From: Selenomonas sp.
GTDB lineage: Bacteria > Bacillota_C > Negativicutes > Selenomonadales > Selenomonadaceae
Length of the DNA stretch: 43,398 nucleotides
Direction of reading: 5' to 3'
NCBI RefSeq assembly: GCF_024693525.1
Contig: NZ_JAILKR010000111.1
Span: forward strand, 1-43,398
This document shows positions 7,869 through 17,121 of the stretch, in pieces (the first letter of the stretch is position 1; every line of letters begins with the position of its first letter). The notes beneath the pieces are model-generated. The model saw only the letters and a list, made by a program, of their open reading frames with translations. It did not search any database and was not told the DNA's origin. Position numbers and translations under genes: made by a program.

Positions 7869-10800
7869 TTAGCCAAGATATTCCTGCAATTTAAGCAGCA
7901 GGGTTGGCATGTCAACAGGTTTTGTAATATAGTCATCCATGCCGCTGTCCATGGCTACGCGCCGGTCTTCAGCAAAGGCGTTGGCGGTCATAGCCAGAAT
8001 GGGGACATGATGCCCCTCTTTCTCCGCTTTTCGTATCAACTTGGTTGCTTCCAATCCATCCATAACCGGCATTTGAATATCCATTAGGATGAGGTCGATA
8101 CGCTTAGGGTCCTTCGTATAAAGTTCCACCGCCAGCGCACCATTTTCCGCAGACACCAGCTCAGCCCCGAAATCGCCCAACAGGGCTAATATGATTTCCA
8201 AGTTAATTTCATTATCCTCCACCACCAGAATCGTCTTGCCAGCAAAATGCCCCGCTTCTGGCAACTGTCTTTCCTTTTTCGTTATCAGCGGTTCCATTGC
8301 ATCCTCAGCCAGCCGCAGTACCAGTTCCATGTGGAAGGTCGTCCCACAGCCCTGCTCACTGTAAACGCTAATGGTGCCATTCATCATATCGACAATGTTC
8401 TTGACGATGGCCATGCCAAGGCCAGTTCCTTGAATCTTGCTGACGGTACTGGTCCGCTCCCGGGTAAATGGCTCAAAGATATGCTGGACATACTCCTCAC
8501 TCATGCCAATTCCCGTGTCCCAAACCTCAAAGCTGAAATTCCCATAGCCAGCTGGGGCATTATCCATCTGAACGATGCGAAGGCCTGTACTGCCACCACT
8601 TGCCGTGAATTTCATGGCATTGGACAGGCAGTTCAAAAGGATTTGGTTAATGCGCAGCTTGTCGCAGATTACCATCCGGTTTTTGACCCCCTCCGTATCG
8701 AGGAAGAAATCCAGTCCCTTTTGCTTCATATCGTTTTGCAAAATATCCCGGATCCCCCGGACCAATTCCGGCAGATTCGTCGCTTTTTCCTCCAGCGTCA
8801 CTTTGCCGCTTTCGATGCGGCTCATATCCAATACATCGTTGATAAGGGACAGCAAATGATGGCTGGCGGTAGAAATCTTTTGCAAATACTCATGCACCAA
8901 GTCCAAATTATCCCGGTGTGCCTCCGCCAATTCGGTAAATCCGATAATCGCATTCATGGGGGTGCGGATATCATGGGACATATTCGACAAAAAATCCGTC
9001 TTGGCCTTGCTGGCAGCATTTGCCTGCCGCAGTGCCAAAGCCAACTGGTCATGTTGGGTCTCCAATTTCTTCTTTTGCTGTTTGACCTTGCGGTCAAGGG
9101 CCAATTGCTCCGCCTGCTTAAAATCGATGGCCATAAAGGACATGATGATGCGGGACACACGGCCATCGGCCTGACGGTCCGTAACCTGCAAAATGACGCG
9201 CCGCCAAGTATTGTCAATGCCTGGCACTTCGTAAATATACTCCCGCCGATTGTCCACCATCAGCAGCTGCTGAACATACTGCGGGTCGCTGAGCTGTTCC
9301 CATAATTGCCGATAGGCTGGCGCCACCAGGCTGGCCAGCGGTGCAATAACCGTCCGATAATCTCTCGACTCCAATCGCTGACTCTTGACATAACTGAAGG
9401 GCAAAAAACCACGAATGCGACCGGATTCCAGCTCACAGACATAGATAGCACTATACTCCTTGACCAATTGCTCATTGACGTAGCGCAAGCGGATTTCATC
9501 GTCACGGTCCAGAAATCCCAATACCACTTGGCGCGGATTTCCCGCCTGGTTCATCCGGACAAACTTCAACTCACGGAACCACAGCATTCCCTCTTGCCAG
9601 ACACTAAAGATGACCGAATAGGTATTTTTCTTTTCCAACTCCCCTTGGACCTTTTCCAAACTACTTGCCGACAGCACCCGCAGCCTCTCCGGTTCATAAA
9701 CCCGTTGCTCCACAAAGGTCTGCATGGCCATGCTGTACCCCTTGCGAAGAGGAAAAACATCCTCCATCAAGCGGGACTCCTGCCGGAAGGGCACCAATCC
9801 TCCCGTATGCAAATCCAGCAAGTAAACGGCTGCATATTCCTCAGCCAAACCGGCAATCATATCCGTGCTTTGCCGCTTTTCCAAGGCATTGGCCCGCTCC
9901 CGGCGAATCTCTTCATCTTTATCCGCCAGCGCCAGCAGGACATGATTCACCTGACTTTCTGCCATGTCAATGCGAACGGCCTTCCACTCATAATACCGCC
10001 CGCCGCGGCTTTCAAAACTGCCACGGATACTGTGCTTCTTCTTGAGGACACGCTGCAAGTTTTGGGCGGACAATTCATTTCGCATTTTTTCGCGATATTT
10101 TTCCTTCACGGCCTCCTGACAAAAGTCAATCAATCCTGCCGAATAACCATCGGCCGCCAGGAATTGGGGATAATTGAGCAACGCCATGTTTTCCGCCCGA
10201 TGCAAGCAGCGCTCCACCTTGTCCTCCTGCAATTGCAGTTCGAGAATCAAGCCGTATTCCTGGGCAATGGCCTGAATGATTTGCCGGTCATACATTTCAC
10301 GGCGCGAATGTTCATCACACTCGGCAAAACCGATGAGAACCTTCATGGTCTCCCCTGCTCGGCTTTCCAGGGCAATTTTTATTTCGTAATACACCTGCTC
10401 ATCATTTAGATAAATCTGACTGTAGTAAGGTGCCTTGCAAAGCTGCTCGAACATATACCGCGTGGACATGGCCTGACGAACCGCCTTGCGGTCACGCGCA
10501 CAGACAATAGTATTGATAAAGCCATCTACAATCTCGCGGTATGGTCTATCCAACAGCAGCCGGCCCACTTTCGCCTTATGCCGGTCATCCAGCTTGAGGA
10601 TTTCGAAGGTCTCCTCGGGCAGCCGCAACAAGTACACCGTCAAGAACTCCTGGGACAGGGTCATAGCAATGCCAGCATCATAGGGCATCGTCTGATAATC
10701 CATGAGCTGTCGCTGCTGAGCATCATCGTAAAGGAAGGTATAGAACACCTCACCATGCTGAAGGTTGCGCACCAGCCTGCCAATCGCGTGCACATAGCGG

Positions 10801-13800
10801 ACATTTCCCTTCCGCGTTACAATCCGGAAAGCCTCAAAGTCAATGCGGCTGCCTTCTTGATGCATAATCTGATTCCAGATGCTCTTCTCCACCGCATCGC
10901 GGTCTTCGGGCAAAATGAGATTGCGGAAACTCCCCTGCACAAACAGCAACAGTTCCTCCATGTCTTTGCACTCAAGCATTTCCACGATGCCCTGATTGCC
11001 GTAAAGGATTTCTCCCTGACCAGTCGCCCGGTACACCAAAACAGCACCTGGCAGCCCATCCATAATGGCAATATCTTCCAGCCCTTGAGTCGTACATAGC
11101 TGACTGTTGACCGCTGCATCAAACAGCAAATAGGAATGCTTTCCCTGCCCCTTAACCTGGCAGAGGGCTGCATCGGCTTTGCGCCCTAACACCGGCAGGT
11201 TAGCACCATGAACCGGATACACTGCCGCGCCAATGGAAAGGGTGACCGTAATCTCACTTCCTTCAAAGGTGAAAGCATGCAATCCCATCGCACACATCTC
11301 CACCCGGGATTCTACCTGAGACCAATCGGCTTCTTTGATAAGCACCAAAAATTCATCGCTGGCATTGCGGCCCACAATGCTATCCCCACCGAATAAACAT
11401 TTGAGGTCATCAGCTACACAGCGGATGGCTTTATCCCCCACCACACAGCCATAACGGTCATTGATGAACTGCAGATTGTCGATATCTACCACCAGCAAAA
11501 CAGCCGGCGCAGCAGAATACTGCTCCAAATACTCGTAAGCATAACGGTCAAATCCCGTGCGGTTCAGCAATTCCGTCAGCTCATCCACCTCATGATAGGC
11601 AGGCCGCTCATACTGCGCGTATACATAGTTGAAATAATCCGCCAATCTATCCTGGGGCAGTTCCTGAATGCAGAACAAAAACCGTTTATTGGACTCCGTT
11701 GCGATGATGTTAAGCGCCACCCAGCGGCTGCCACCTGCGGGTAAATTGATGCGGAAAAATTCCCGCAAACAGCGCTGCTCTCTTTTTTCCATCTGCGCCA
11801 GCCAATCCAGTTCCATAAGAGCCACAAAACGCTCCCGATCCTCTGGATGAATCACCTGCTGGGCAAACATACAAACGACGGCCTGCAAAGACAGCGCTTC
11901 TTCAAAACCACTCCAATGCTTTTGCGAATAAACTTTTTCAAAACTGTCCTGCTCCACATCGACGAGGGCAATGTCCTGAAACATCTCGATCAAATACTGG
12001 GAAGAGGGATGGAACTTCGACAACTCACAACTGGAAAAATTATTGGTCGCATTATGGGTCATGAACCGGTAATACTGCCGGCCGCTCCGTTCCCCCACAA
12101 ATTCGATTTTTAGCAGACAGAGATTCCCCTTCAACAAAAAGTTATGCGAAACCACCTGTCCCTGGCTGCGCGCCTCCTGACAGTATTCATAAAGCTGTCC
12201 CATCCAGTTCATCACGCCATTATTTAGGACTATTTCGGCAGCCTGCAGTCCCTCAAGACCAAACAATTGCAGCAACTCAGTATAATACCCATTGGCGCCA
12301 AGATAATGAAGCCGCGCCCGCCGCAGTTCCACCACCGCAATGCCATCGTCAATCAAAAAATCCGTCCGGCTAAGTTCCCGAAATAGCGGGACGTCCGTTG
12401 TCTGCTCAATCTCAATTCCCTGTTGGCGAATGGACTCAAAGGCACTAAAGAGGGCCTGGGGCCGGCCATAGAAATAGCCCTGCACCATTTCGCAGCCCAT
12501 TTCCCGCAAAACCTGCAGCTGTTCTTCGGATTCAACTCCCTCCGCCAAAGTCTCAAACCCAATTCGCTTCGCCATCGCCACCGTATAGCGGATGATTTCC
12601 TGAGACCGCTCATTGAGATTTGTAACAAAGTGCATATCCAATTTAAGCACATCAAAATCGCAGTCTTTTAACGTGTGAAGCGAAGAATAGCCATTGCCAA
12701 AATCATCCATCCAAACGGCATAGCCCGCCGCCTTAAAGCGGGCAATCTGCTGCCGAACCGTCTCCTCTCCCGCCAACAGGCTCTCTGTCACCTCGATATG
12801 CAAAAGATTGCGCGGAAGGCCATAGTCTGCCATGGCTTCCTCGACTACATCAAAAATATCACAAAGCAAAAAATCCAGCCAGGACAAATTGACAGAGACC
12901 GGCACCACCGGCCGCCCTATATCCATACAAGTACGCAAATCCTTGCAAATCTGCCGGATCATATAGCAGTCCAGCTTGTGAATCTGCCGCGTGTTTTCCA
13001 GCGTGCTGATAAACAGTCCCGGATTTAACATACCCCGTTGGGGATCCTGCCACCGGGCCAAGGCTTCAAAACTACAAAGGGTTCGGGTAAGGGTGCGGAT
13101 TATCGGCTGATAATACACCTGAATATATTCCCGTCGCACCGCTTCATCAATATGGGCGGCAATATAATCATAAAGCTCTGCCTTATGCTCCATCTCCGGT
13201 GCATAATACGCACAATCCCGCTCTGGCGATGAGCGCAAAAAATCCGCGGCCAGCTTTGCCCGGTCACAGGCATGCAGGAACTCTTCCTCGTCACCGCCAT
13301 CGAGACAAATCCCGGCATAAATCCGAAGCACATCGCCCTTCTCTTGCTCCATGACCTGATGCTTCAAATCCGCAAAAACAGCCTCTACCCCACTGGTAGC
13401 ACTGAGTACCACAAAGCGCTCGTCCCCAAAACGGCAGACCAATTCCCCAGCGAATTGTTGGCGGATATGATTGGCAATGCGCACCATGAGGTCATCATCT
13501 TCGGAAAAATCATACCGACTGTTGCGAGATGGCATTCGGCGAACGCGAATATCCAGAACAGCCGGCTGCCTGCCATCCCGCATCATCCGCTGGGCAGTCA
13601 CATGACCGCGCAGGCGGAAGTAATTGCCATTGGGAAGGTTGGTCCGTTCATCGTAAAAGGTTTCATCCCGCAGTGCGGCTCGCAAGAGGTAAGCTGGCTG
13701 TCCTTTCCAAAGGGTTCGTATCACCTGCAGCAGGATTTCCGTCTCGCCTCCTGGCAGCGGTACAATCGTCTCGGGGCCATCGGCCAAATCATCGAGCGGA

Positions 13801-14432
13801 ATGATATTCCGGTCATCCGCCGGATAAAAATACTCCTCAAAGGTTATCCCACTGTCAAAAAAACGAACCGGCGGCCAAAGGACTCGCATCTCCTGGTTGC
13901 ACATAAAAAGCTCATGGCCTTCCGCGCCCACGATCGCAAAGGCCTCGCCATTGCTATTGATTAATTCTTCCAAGGTGTGGATATAAAGTTTCTCATGGGA
14001 ATGGGATGTATCGATAGCTTCGGTAACATCATCGTAAAACACCACAGCGTACTCCGTGCCATCTTCTAGATAGCAATGGGTTCCACGGGCATGTAAAATG
14101 CGGTATTCTTCCCTGCCATAGAGCCGTTCCCGATACAGCGCATCATAAATACCGCCGTGGGTACGAGCAAAATCCATCGCCGCCACCGCCACATGCACCG
14201 TATCATCCGGATGGACATTCTTATACATGTCATTTTCAAATTGCGCCACCAACTCTTCCCGGGTATAGCCAGGAGGCTGCAACGCCAATAGGCCATCGGA
14301 TACCAACAGCACACGAATCTTGCCCTGCAAAAACTGATACATCGCCAAGGGAATCGCCAGCCGTTCCAGCGCCTCCCGCATTTCCAATGACATAATATAA
14401 GGCCGATTTACAAACTGGTCTTTCTTGCTCAT
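7869..14432 (-). CDS. Giant hybrid signalling protein: PAS-GGDEF-EAL-PAS-GGDEF-PAS(n)-HisKA-HATPase-REC
   Basis: One uninterrupted 2187-residue frame. Domains in order, with approximate residues from the ATG at 14432: two PAS-like regions (10-250); a degenerate GGDEF domain (255-395) with RFGDERF in place of GGDEF; an EAL c-di-GMP phosphodiesterase domain (420-670) with FEALARW, EVTES, DDFGNGYSSL, EGVE and QGYFYGRP all present, so probably active; PAS-like sequence (680-930); a second GGDEF (945-1105) with VVDIDN and NASDEF, of doubtful activity; a PAS (1115-1240); four repeated PAS-like modules (1250-1780); HisKA with SHDIRTP (about 1817); HATPase with an N-box near 1935, DTGIGM and GTGLGM; and a receiver (2065-2187) with phospho-Asp in LILMDIQMP near 2116. 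No transmembrane segment or signal peptide is visible, so it is likely cytosolic. The start is supported by GGGGAGAGGAA upstream. Its ligand, output and partner are unknown. Confidence 0.93.
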   Translation of the reverse strand: MSKKDQFVNRPYIMSLEMREALERLAIPLAMYQFLQGKIRVLLVSDGLLALQPPGYTREELVAQFENDMYKNVHPDDTVHVAVAAMDFARTHGGIYDALYRERLYGREEYRILHARGTHCYLEDGTEYAVVFYDDVTEAIDTSHSHEKLYIHTLEELINSNGEAFAIVGAEGHELFMCNQEMRVLWPPVRFFDSGITFEEYFYPADDRNIIPLDDLADGPETIVPLPGGETEILLQVIRTLWKGQPAYLLRAALRDETFYDERTNLPNGNYFRLRGHVTAQRMMRDGRQPAVLDIRVRRMPSRNSRYDFSEDDDLMVRIANHIRQQFAGELVCRFGDERFVVLSATSGVEAVFADLKHQVMEQEKGDVLRIYAGICLDGGDEEEFLHACDRAKLAADFLRSSPERDCAYYAPEMEHKAELYDYIAAHIDEAVRREYIQVYYQPIIRTLTRTLCSFEALARWQDPQRGMLNPGLFISTLENTRQIHKLDCYMIRQICKDLRTCMDIGRPVVPVSVNLSWLDFLLCDIFDVVEEAMADYGLPRNLLHIEVTESLLAGEETVRQQIARFKAAGYAVWMDDFGNGYSSLHTLKDCDFDVLKLDMHFVTNLNERSQEIIRYTVAMAKRIGFETLAEGVESEEQLQVLREMGCEMVQGYFYGRPQALFSAFESIRQQGIEIEQTTDVPLFRELSRTDFLIDDGIAVVELRRARLHYLGANGYYTELLQLFGLEGLQAAEIVLNNGVMNWMGQLYEYCQEARSQGQVVSHNFLLKGNLCLLKIEFVGERSGRQYYRFMTHNATNNFSSCELSKFHPSSQYLIEMFQDIALVDVEQDSFEKVYSQKHWSGFEEALSLQAVVCMFAQQVIHPEDRERFVALMELDWLAQMEKREQRCLREFFRINLPAGGSRWVALNIIATESNKRFLFCIQELPQDRLADYFNYVYAQYERPAYHEVDELTELLNRTGFDRYAYEYLEQYSAAPAVLLVVDIDNLQFINDRYGCVVGDKAIRCVADDLKCLFGGDSIVGRNASDEFLVLIKEADWSQVESRVEMCAMGLHAFTFEGSEITVTLSIGAAVYPVHGANLPVLGRKADAALCQVKGQGKHSYLLFDAAVNSQLCTTQGLEDIAIMDGLPGAVLVYRATGQGEILYGNQGIVEMLECKDMEELLLFVQGSFRNLILPEDRDAVEKSIWNQIMHQEGSRIDFEAFRIVTRKGNVRYVHAIGRLVRNLQHGEVFYTFLYDDAQQRQLMDYQTMPYDAGIAMTLSQEFLTVYLLRLPEETFEILKLDDRHKAKVGRLLLDRPYREIVDGFINTIVCARDRKAVRQAMSTRYMFEQLCKAPYYSQIYLNDEQVYYEIKIALESRAGETMKVLIGFAECDEHSRREMYDRQIIQAIAQEYGLILELQLQEDKVERCLHRAENMALLNYPQFLAADGYSAGLIDFCQEAVKEKYREKMRNELSAQNLQRVLKKKHSIRGSFESRGGRYYEWKAVRIDMAESQVNHVLLALADKDEEIRRERANALEKRQSTDMIAGLAEEYAAVYLLDLHTGGLVPFRQESRLMEDVFPLRKGYSMAMQTFVEQRVYEPERLRVLSASSLEKVQGELEKKNTYSVIFSVWQEGMLWFRELKFVRMNQAGNPRQVVLGFLDRDDEIRLRYVNEQLVKEYSAIYVCELESGRIRGFLPFSYVKSQRLESRDYRTVIAPLASLVAPAYRQLWEQLSDPQYVQQLLMVDNRREYIYEVPGIDNTWRRVILQVTDRQADGRVSRIIMSFMAIDFKQAEQLALDRKVKQQKKKLETQHDQLALALRQANAASKAKTDFLSNMSHDIRTPMNAIIGFTELAEAHRDNLDLVHEYLQKISTASHHLLSLINDVLDMSRIESGKVTLEEKATNLPELVRGIRDILQNDMKQKGLDFFLDTEGVKNRMVICDKLRINQILLNCLSNAMKFTASGGSTGLRIVQMDNAPAGYGNFSFEVWDTGIGMSEEYVQHIFEPFTRERTSTVSKIQGTGLGMAIVKNIVDMMNGTISVYSEQGCGTTFHMELVLRLAEDAMEPLITKKERQLPEAGHFAGKTILVVEDNEINLEIILALLGDFGAELVSAENGALAVELYTKDPKRIDLILMDIQMPVMDGLEATKLIRKAEKEGHHVPILAMTANAFAEDRRVAMDSGMDDYITKPVDMPTLLLKLQEYLG

Positions 14433-14500
14433 AGTAAGATTCCTCTCCCCAGTCAAGCCCATCAAACAAAAATCCGTATCTCCATTTCTGCATTCTTCGT

Positions 14501-14516
14501 TTTTGACAAGTCAAAA
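14501..14516. repeat. Perfect palindrome upstream of the giant signalling gene
   Basis: TTTTGACAAGTCAAAA is a perfect inverted repeat (TTTTGAC-AA-GTCAAAA), lying about 70 bases upstream of the giant gene's start. A related half, TTTGACAAA, occurs at 14530-14538. It could be an operator; no clear -10/-35 was found here. It belongs to the TTGAC-NN-GTCAA family also seen near 21730 and 38340. Confidence 0.55.
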
Positions 14517-14554
14517 TCCTGCCTGACATTTGACAAATAAGCGGCCTAAGCGCC

Positions 14555-14582
14555 AGAAAAAGCGGCCCTTTCGGACCGCTTC
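14555..14582 (-). terminator. Intrinsic terminator of the ASCH-like gene
   Basis: On the minus strand AAGCGGTCC-GAAA-GGGCCGCTT forms a GC-rich stem with a GAAA tetraloop and one G-T wobble, followed by TTTTTC. It lies just downstream of the stop at 14600. Confidence 0.85.
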
Positions 14583-14599
14583 TCTTGTCGTAAAATATA

Positions 14600-14953
14600 T
14601 CACAAATCTTCATGTACCTCTGTGAAGTAGATTACCGTTACGGTATCTTCCATAAGGATACGGCGCTGGTAGATTTTTTCGAAATCGGCTACCAACTCTT
14701 CCTTTGAGTTGATTTCCGGATTCTGATGACCTAGGTCATTCGAGGTCAGCGTCCCCATGGTCTTTACCCGTACTTTATCGAGATAGGCGGAATAAAGTTT
14801 ATGCTTGGGTTCGCCTTTTTTACCCGTGGTAATCCATACGACAGAGCCTTCCGGATAAAGTTTGGATACATCGCCAAGACGTACCGTACAGTTTTTTGTG
14901 CGTTCCATGAGCATTTTTTTGTGTTTTGCTGCCTGGAAGTTCAATGCCATCAT
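14600..14953 (-). CDS. Small ASCH/PUA-like domain protein, function unknown
   Basis: A 117-residue soluble protein. The pattern CTVRLGDVSKLYPEGSVVWI, a middle KVRVKTMGTLTSNDLG segment and the C-terminal TVTVIYFTEV strand resemble ASCH/PUA-type beta-barrel domains, which bind RNA or modified nucleosides in characterised members. I judge this from pattern only, and no catalytic residue can be assigned. The ATG at 14953 has TGGAG nine bases upstream; ATG 14950 and an upstream TTG at 14968 are alternatives. It has its own terminator and an AT-rich promoter region, so it is monocistronic. Confidence 0.75.
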   Translation of the reverse strand: MMALNFQAAKHKKMLMERTKNCTVRLGDVSKLYPEGSVVWITTGKKGEPKHKLYSAYLDKVRVKTMGTLTSNDLGHQNPEINSKEELVADFEKIYQRRILMEDTVTVIYFTEVHEDL

Positions 14954-14997
14954 ACTAAAGCACTCCAATCTACCCTTGTTCCTAGTTGTTACTTATT

Positions 14998-15039
14998 ACA
15001 TATAATCTATGAATATTATTATATGTTCTTCTAATTATA
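14998..15039 (-). promoter_or_regulatory. Putative promoter and operator of the ASCH-like gene
   Basis: A TATAAT -10 candidate lies at 15034-15039 (minus strand); its -35 is poor. Downstream is a perfect 9-bp inverted repeat, ACATATAAT (14998-15006) and ATTATATGT (15018-15026), with an 11-bp spacer. It would fall in the early transcribed region, a common repressor position. Confidence 0.4.
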
Positions 15040-15140
15040 GCAAATCTCCTGCCAGAAAGAAAACTTTTTCTGTAACTTTGTAAACATTTTGCACCATTTG
15101 CCAGTCAAAATCCCCAACATGTTTTTTACGTAGGAAATAT

Positions 15141-15187
15141 GTTAGAATAGAACGAGAAATTTGTTATCCACTTCTTGAGGAGGTTTT
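15141..15187 (+). promoter_or_regulatory. Extended -10 promoter and RBS for the SIMPL gene
   Basis: TGTTAGAAT at 15140-15148 is an extended -10 (TG-N-TAGAAT) with only a weak -35. The strong ribosome binding site GAGGAGG at 15177-15183 sits seven bases before the ATG at 15191. Confidence 0.55.
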
Positions 15188-15190
15188 CTT

Positions 15191-15904
15191 ATGAACTGCA
15201 AACGCATTGCTTTTGTTTTCATGGCCCTTACACTATTGGTATCCAGTGTTGCCGCGGCTGCACCAGCAGCCAACAATGCGCCGACTTTGTCCGTAGATGG
15301 TGAAGGCACGGGCATTGCCGCACCAGACCAGGCCACCATCACCATTGGCGTAACGACCCAGGCCGCTGATGCTGGCAAAGCTCAGAACAACAACGCTTTG
15401 ACCACGGAACAGGTCAATAAAGTCATCAAGGCTTTGGGTATCGAAGATAAGGATATCCAGACCAACAATTATTCCTTCCGCCCCAACTACCGCACCTCGG
15501 ACAATCGCCGCAATGAAATCAGCGGTTACACGGTGAATAATTCCATCATCGTCTTTGTCCGCGATATCCATAAGACTGGCAAAGTCATCGACGCCGCCCT
15601 TAGCGCCGGAGCTAACGAAATCCACTCCCTGGACTTTACGGCCAGCAACCCCCAGTCAGTCCGCAAAGAAGCACTGATGAAGGCCGTGCAGGACGCCCGT
15701 GATAAAGCGGATATTTTAGCCCAGGGTCTTGGCAAGCGCATCGTTGGCATCAAGAATGTGTCCGAGAGCACTGGCTATCTTGAATCCCGGCGTTATGACA
15801 ATGCGATGCTGGCCGCAGCGAAAACCACAGCAGCCACGACCATTGAACCGGGCAGTTTATCGCTTACCGCCCGCGTCCATATCGACTACATTCTCGAAAA
15901 TTAA
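15191..15904 (+). CDS. Exported SIMPL (DUF541/YggE-like) protein
   Basis: 237 residues with a Sec signal peptide (basic MNCKR, hydrophobic core to about residue 20, likely cleavage after VAAAA). The mature part matches the SIMPL family: a start like PTLSVDGEGTGIAAPDQATI, the middle GYTVNNSIIVFVRDI, and the C-terminal half ending in LTARVHIDYIL. The family is periplasmic or cell-surface; E. coli YggE is linked to oxidative-stress protection, but the molecular function is not known. It is followed after 36 bases by the acyltransferase gene on the same strand, with no terminator between them, so they are probably cotranscribed. Confidence 0.88.
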   Translation: MNCKRIAFVFMALTLLVSSVAAAAPAANNAPTLSVDGEGTGIAAPDQATITIGVTTQAADAGKAQNNNALTTEQVNKVIKALGIEDKDIQTNNYSFRPNYRTSDNRRNEISGYTVNNSIIVFVRDIHKTGKVIDAALSAGANEIHSLDFTASNPQSVRKEALMKAVQDARDKADILAQGLGKRIVGIKNVSESTGYLESRRYDNAMLAAAKTTAATTIEPGSLSLTARVHIDYILEN

Positions 15905-15939
15905 TCGCAGCTTTTACGAAATAAGGAGTTTTTTATCAC

Positions 15940-17100
15940 ATGCAAGAACAAGCAGTACCGGCAGCTAAGCCACGCAAACCACGGCTGGCCGCCATCGAAT
16001 ATATTCGCGGAATTTCAATGATGGGCGTTATCGGTATCCATGTTGGTTCCCAGTATCTAAGCAATACTGCCGCCAACGTCGCCCTCGTTGCGCTCTTCGA
16101 GGTTGCCACGCGCTTTAGCGTGCCGATTTTCTTCTTCATCTCCGCCTTTGGCCTGTTCTACAATCTGGATTTGACGGCCCCCTTTGACTTCCGCTACTTT
16201 ATGAAGCGGCGCTTCAAGACCGTCCTCGTTCCCTATCTTGTCTGGTCCTTTTTCTATCTTCTCCACGATGGCTGGCTATACGGCGTAGGCTTTCCTGACC
16301 CGTTGCATCTCCTCGTATTACTGTTCTTCGGCAATGCGAAGTATCAGCTATACTTCCTCGTCATCTTGCTCTGGTTCTACCTGTTGATGCCCCTTTGGAT
16401 TTGGATGGTACGGCGCGCCGGGCTGGTAAGCCTCACCCTTTTGCTGTTCGCCCAAATTGGCTTTGACTATTGGTCAAGTTTTGCCACCAGCTTCAATCTC
16501 TTTGTTTACGGACTGCCTGACCACTCCCTGCTCAAGCCGTTTTTGCTGTATCGTTTGAACTACTGGGTCATGCATTATGTGTTTATCTTCGTGCTTGGCG
16601 GCTATCTGGCCGTCCATATCGATTCGTTCATGAAATTCATGAAGAAACACCGCCGAGGCATCACGGCCTTTTTCTGGGCCAGCCTGGCTTCCCTGCTGGC
16701 CTACTACTACCAACTGATTGCTGTCGATGGCTATACGCCCCTTGAGGCTATCAATACCGCCCATCAACTTTGTCCGGCTGGTATTTTCTACACCATTACG
16801 GCTTCGCTGTTCTTCTTTACGATTTTCACCTATCAAAACTATCCTGCCATCCTCAATCCCCTGTTGCATCAGCTTGGCAAACATTCCTATTTTGCCTACC
16901 TGGCCCATCCGATTGCCATTACGTACCTGGCCATGATGCTTCAGCATAGCGGACGCATTATGACGGCACCAATTGCCATCGCTTTCTACTTTGCCACGCT
17001 GACGCTTGCCATGCTAGGCGCAATAATCTGCCGCAAAATCGGCGAACAGCTGTCAATCCTCAATGAATTGACCATTGGCGTGTATCCTAGTAAAAAATAA
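15940..17100 (+). CDS. Acyltransferase-3 family integral membrane protein
   Basis: 386 residues with about ten hydrophobic segments. The N-terminus AAIEYIRGISMMGVIGIHVG carries the Arg...His arrangement of acyltransferase family 3 (OafA/NodX-like), where the His in the first membrane helix is part of the active site. Such proteins O-acetylate or acylate cell-surface sugars; the substrate here cannot be read from the sequence. The ribosome binding site is ATAAGGAG before the ATG at 15940. It is the last gene of the SIMPL-acyltransferase unit and is followed by a strong bidirectional terminator. Confidence 0.88.
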   Translation: MQEQAVPAAKPRKPRLAAIEYIRGISMMGVIGIHVGSQYLSNTAANVALVALFEVATRFSVPIFFFISAFGLFYNLDLTAPFDFRYFMKRRFKTVLVPYLVWSFFYLLHDGWLYGVGFPDPLHLLVLLFFGNAKYQLYFLVILLWFYLLMPLWIWMVRRAGLVSLTLLLFAQIGFDYWSSFATSFNLFVYGLPDHSLLKPFLLYRLNYWVMHYVFIFVLGGYLAVHIDSFMKFMKKHRRGITAFFWASLASLLAYYYQLIAVDGYTPLEAINTAHQLCPAGIFYTITASLFFFTIFTYQNYPAILNPLLHQLGKHSYFAYLAHPIAITYLAMMLQHSGRIMTAPIAIAFYFATLTLAMLGAIICRKIGEQLSILNELTIGVYPSKK

Positions 17101-17121
17101 CGATAAGGAACAACACCCAGA

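Noticed and set aside
8247..10409. Two long plus-strand frames opposite the giant signalling gene
   Set aside because: Both lie wholly within the kinase and PAS coding region and show no recognisable domain or start signals.
14500..14560. Promoter of the giant signalling gene from TTGTCA and TTGACT elements
   Set aside because: Both -35-like elements exist, but neither has an acceptable -10 at 16-18 bp, so only the palindrome was annotated.
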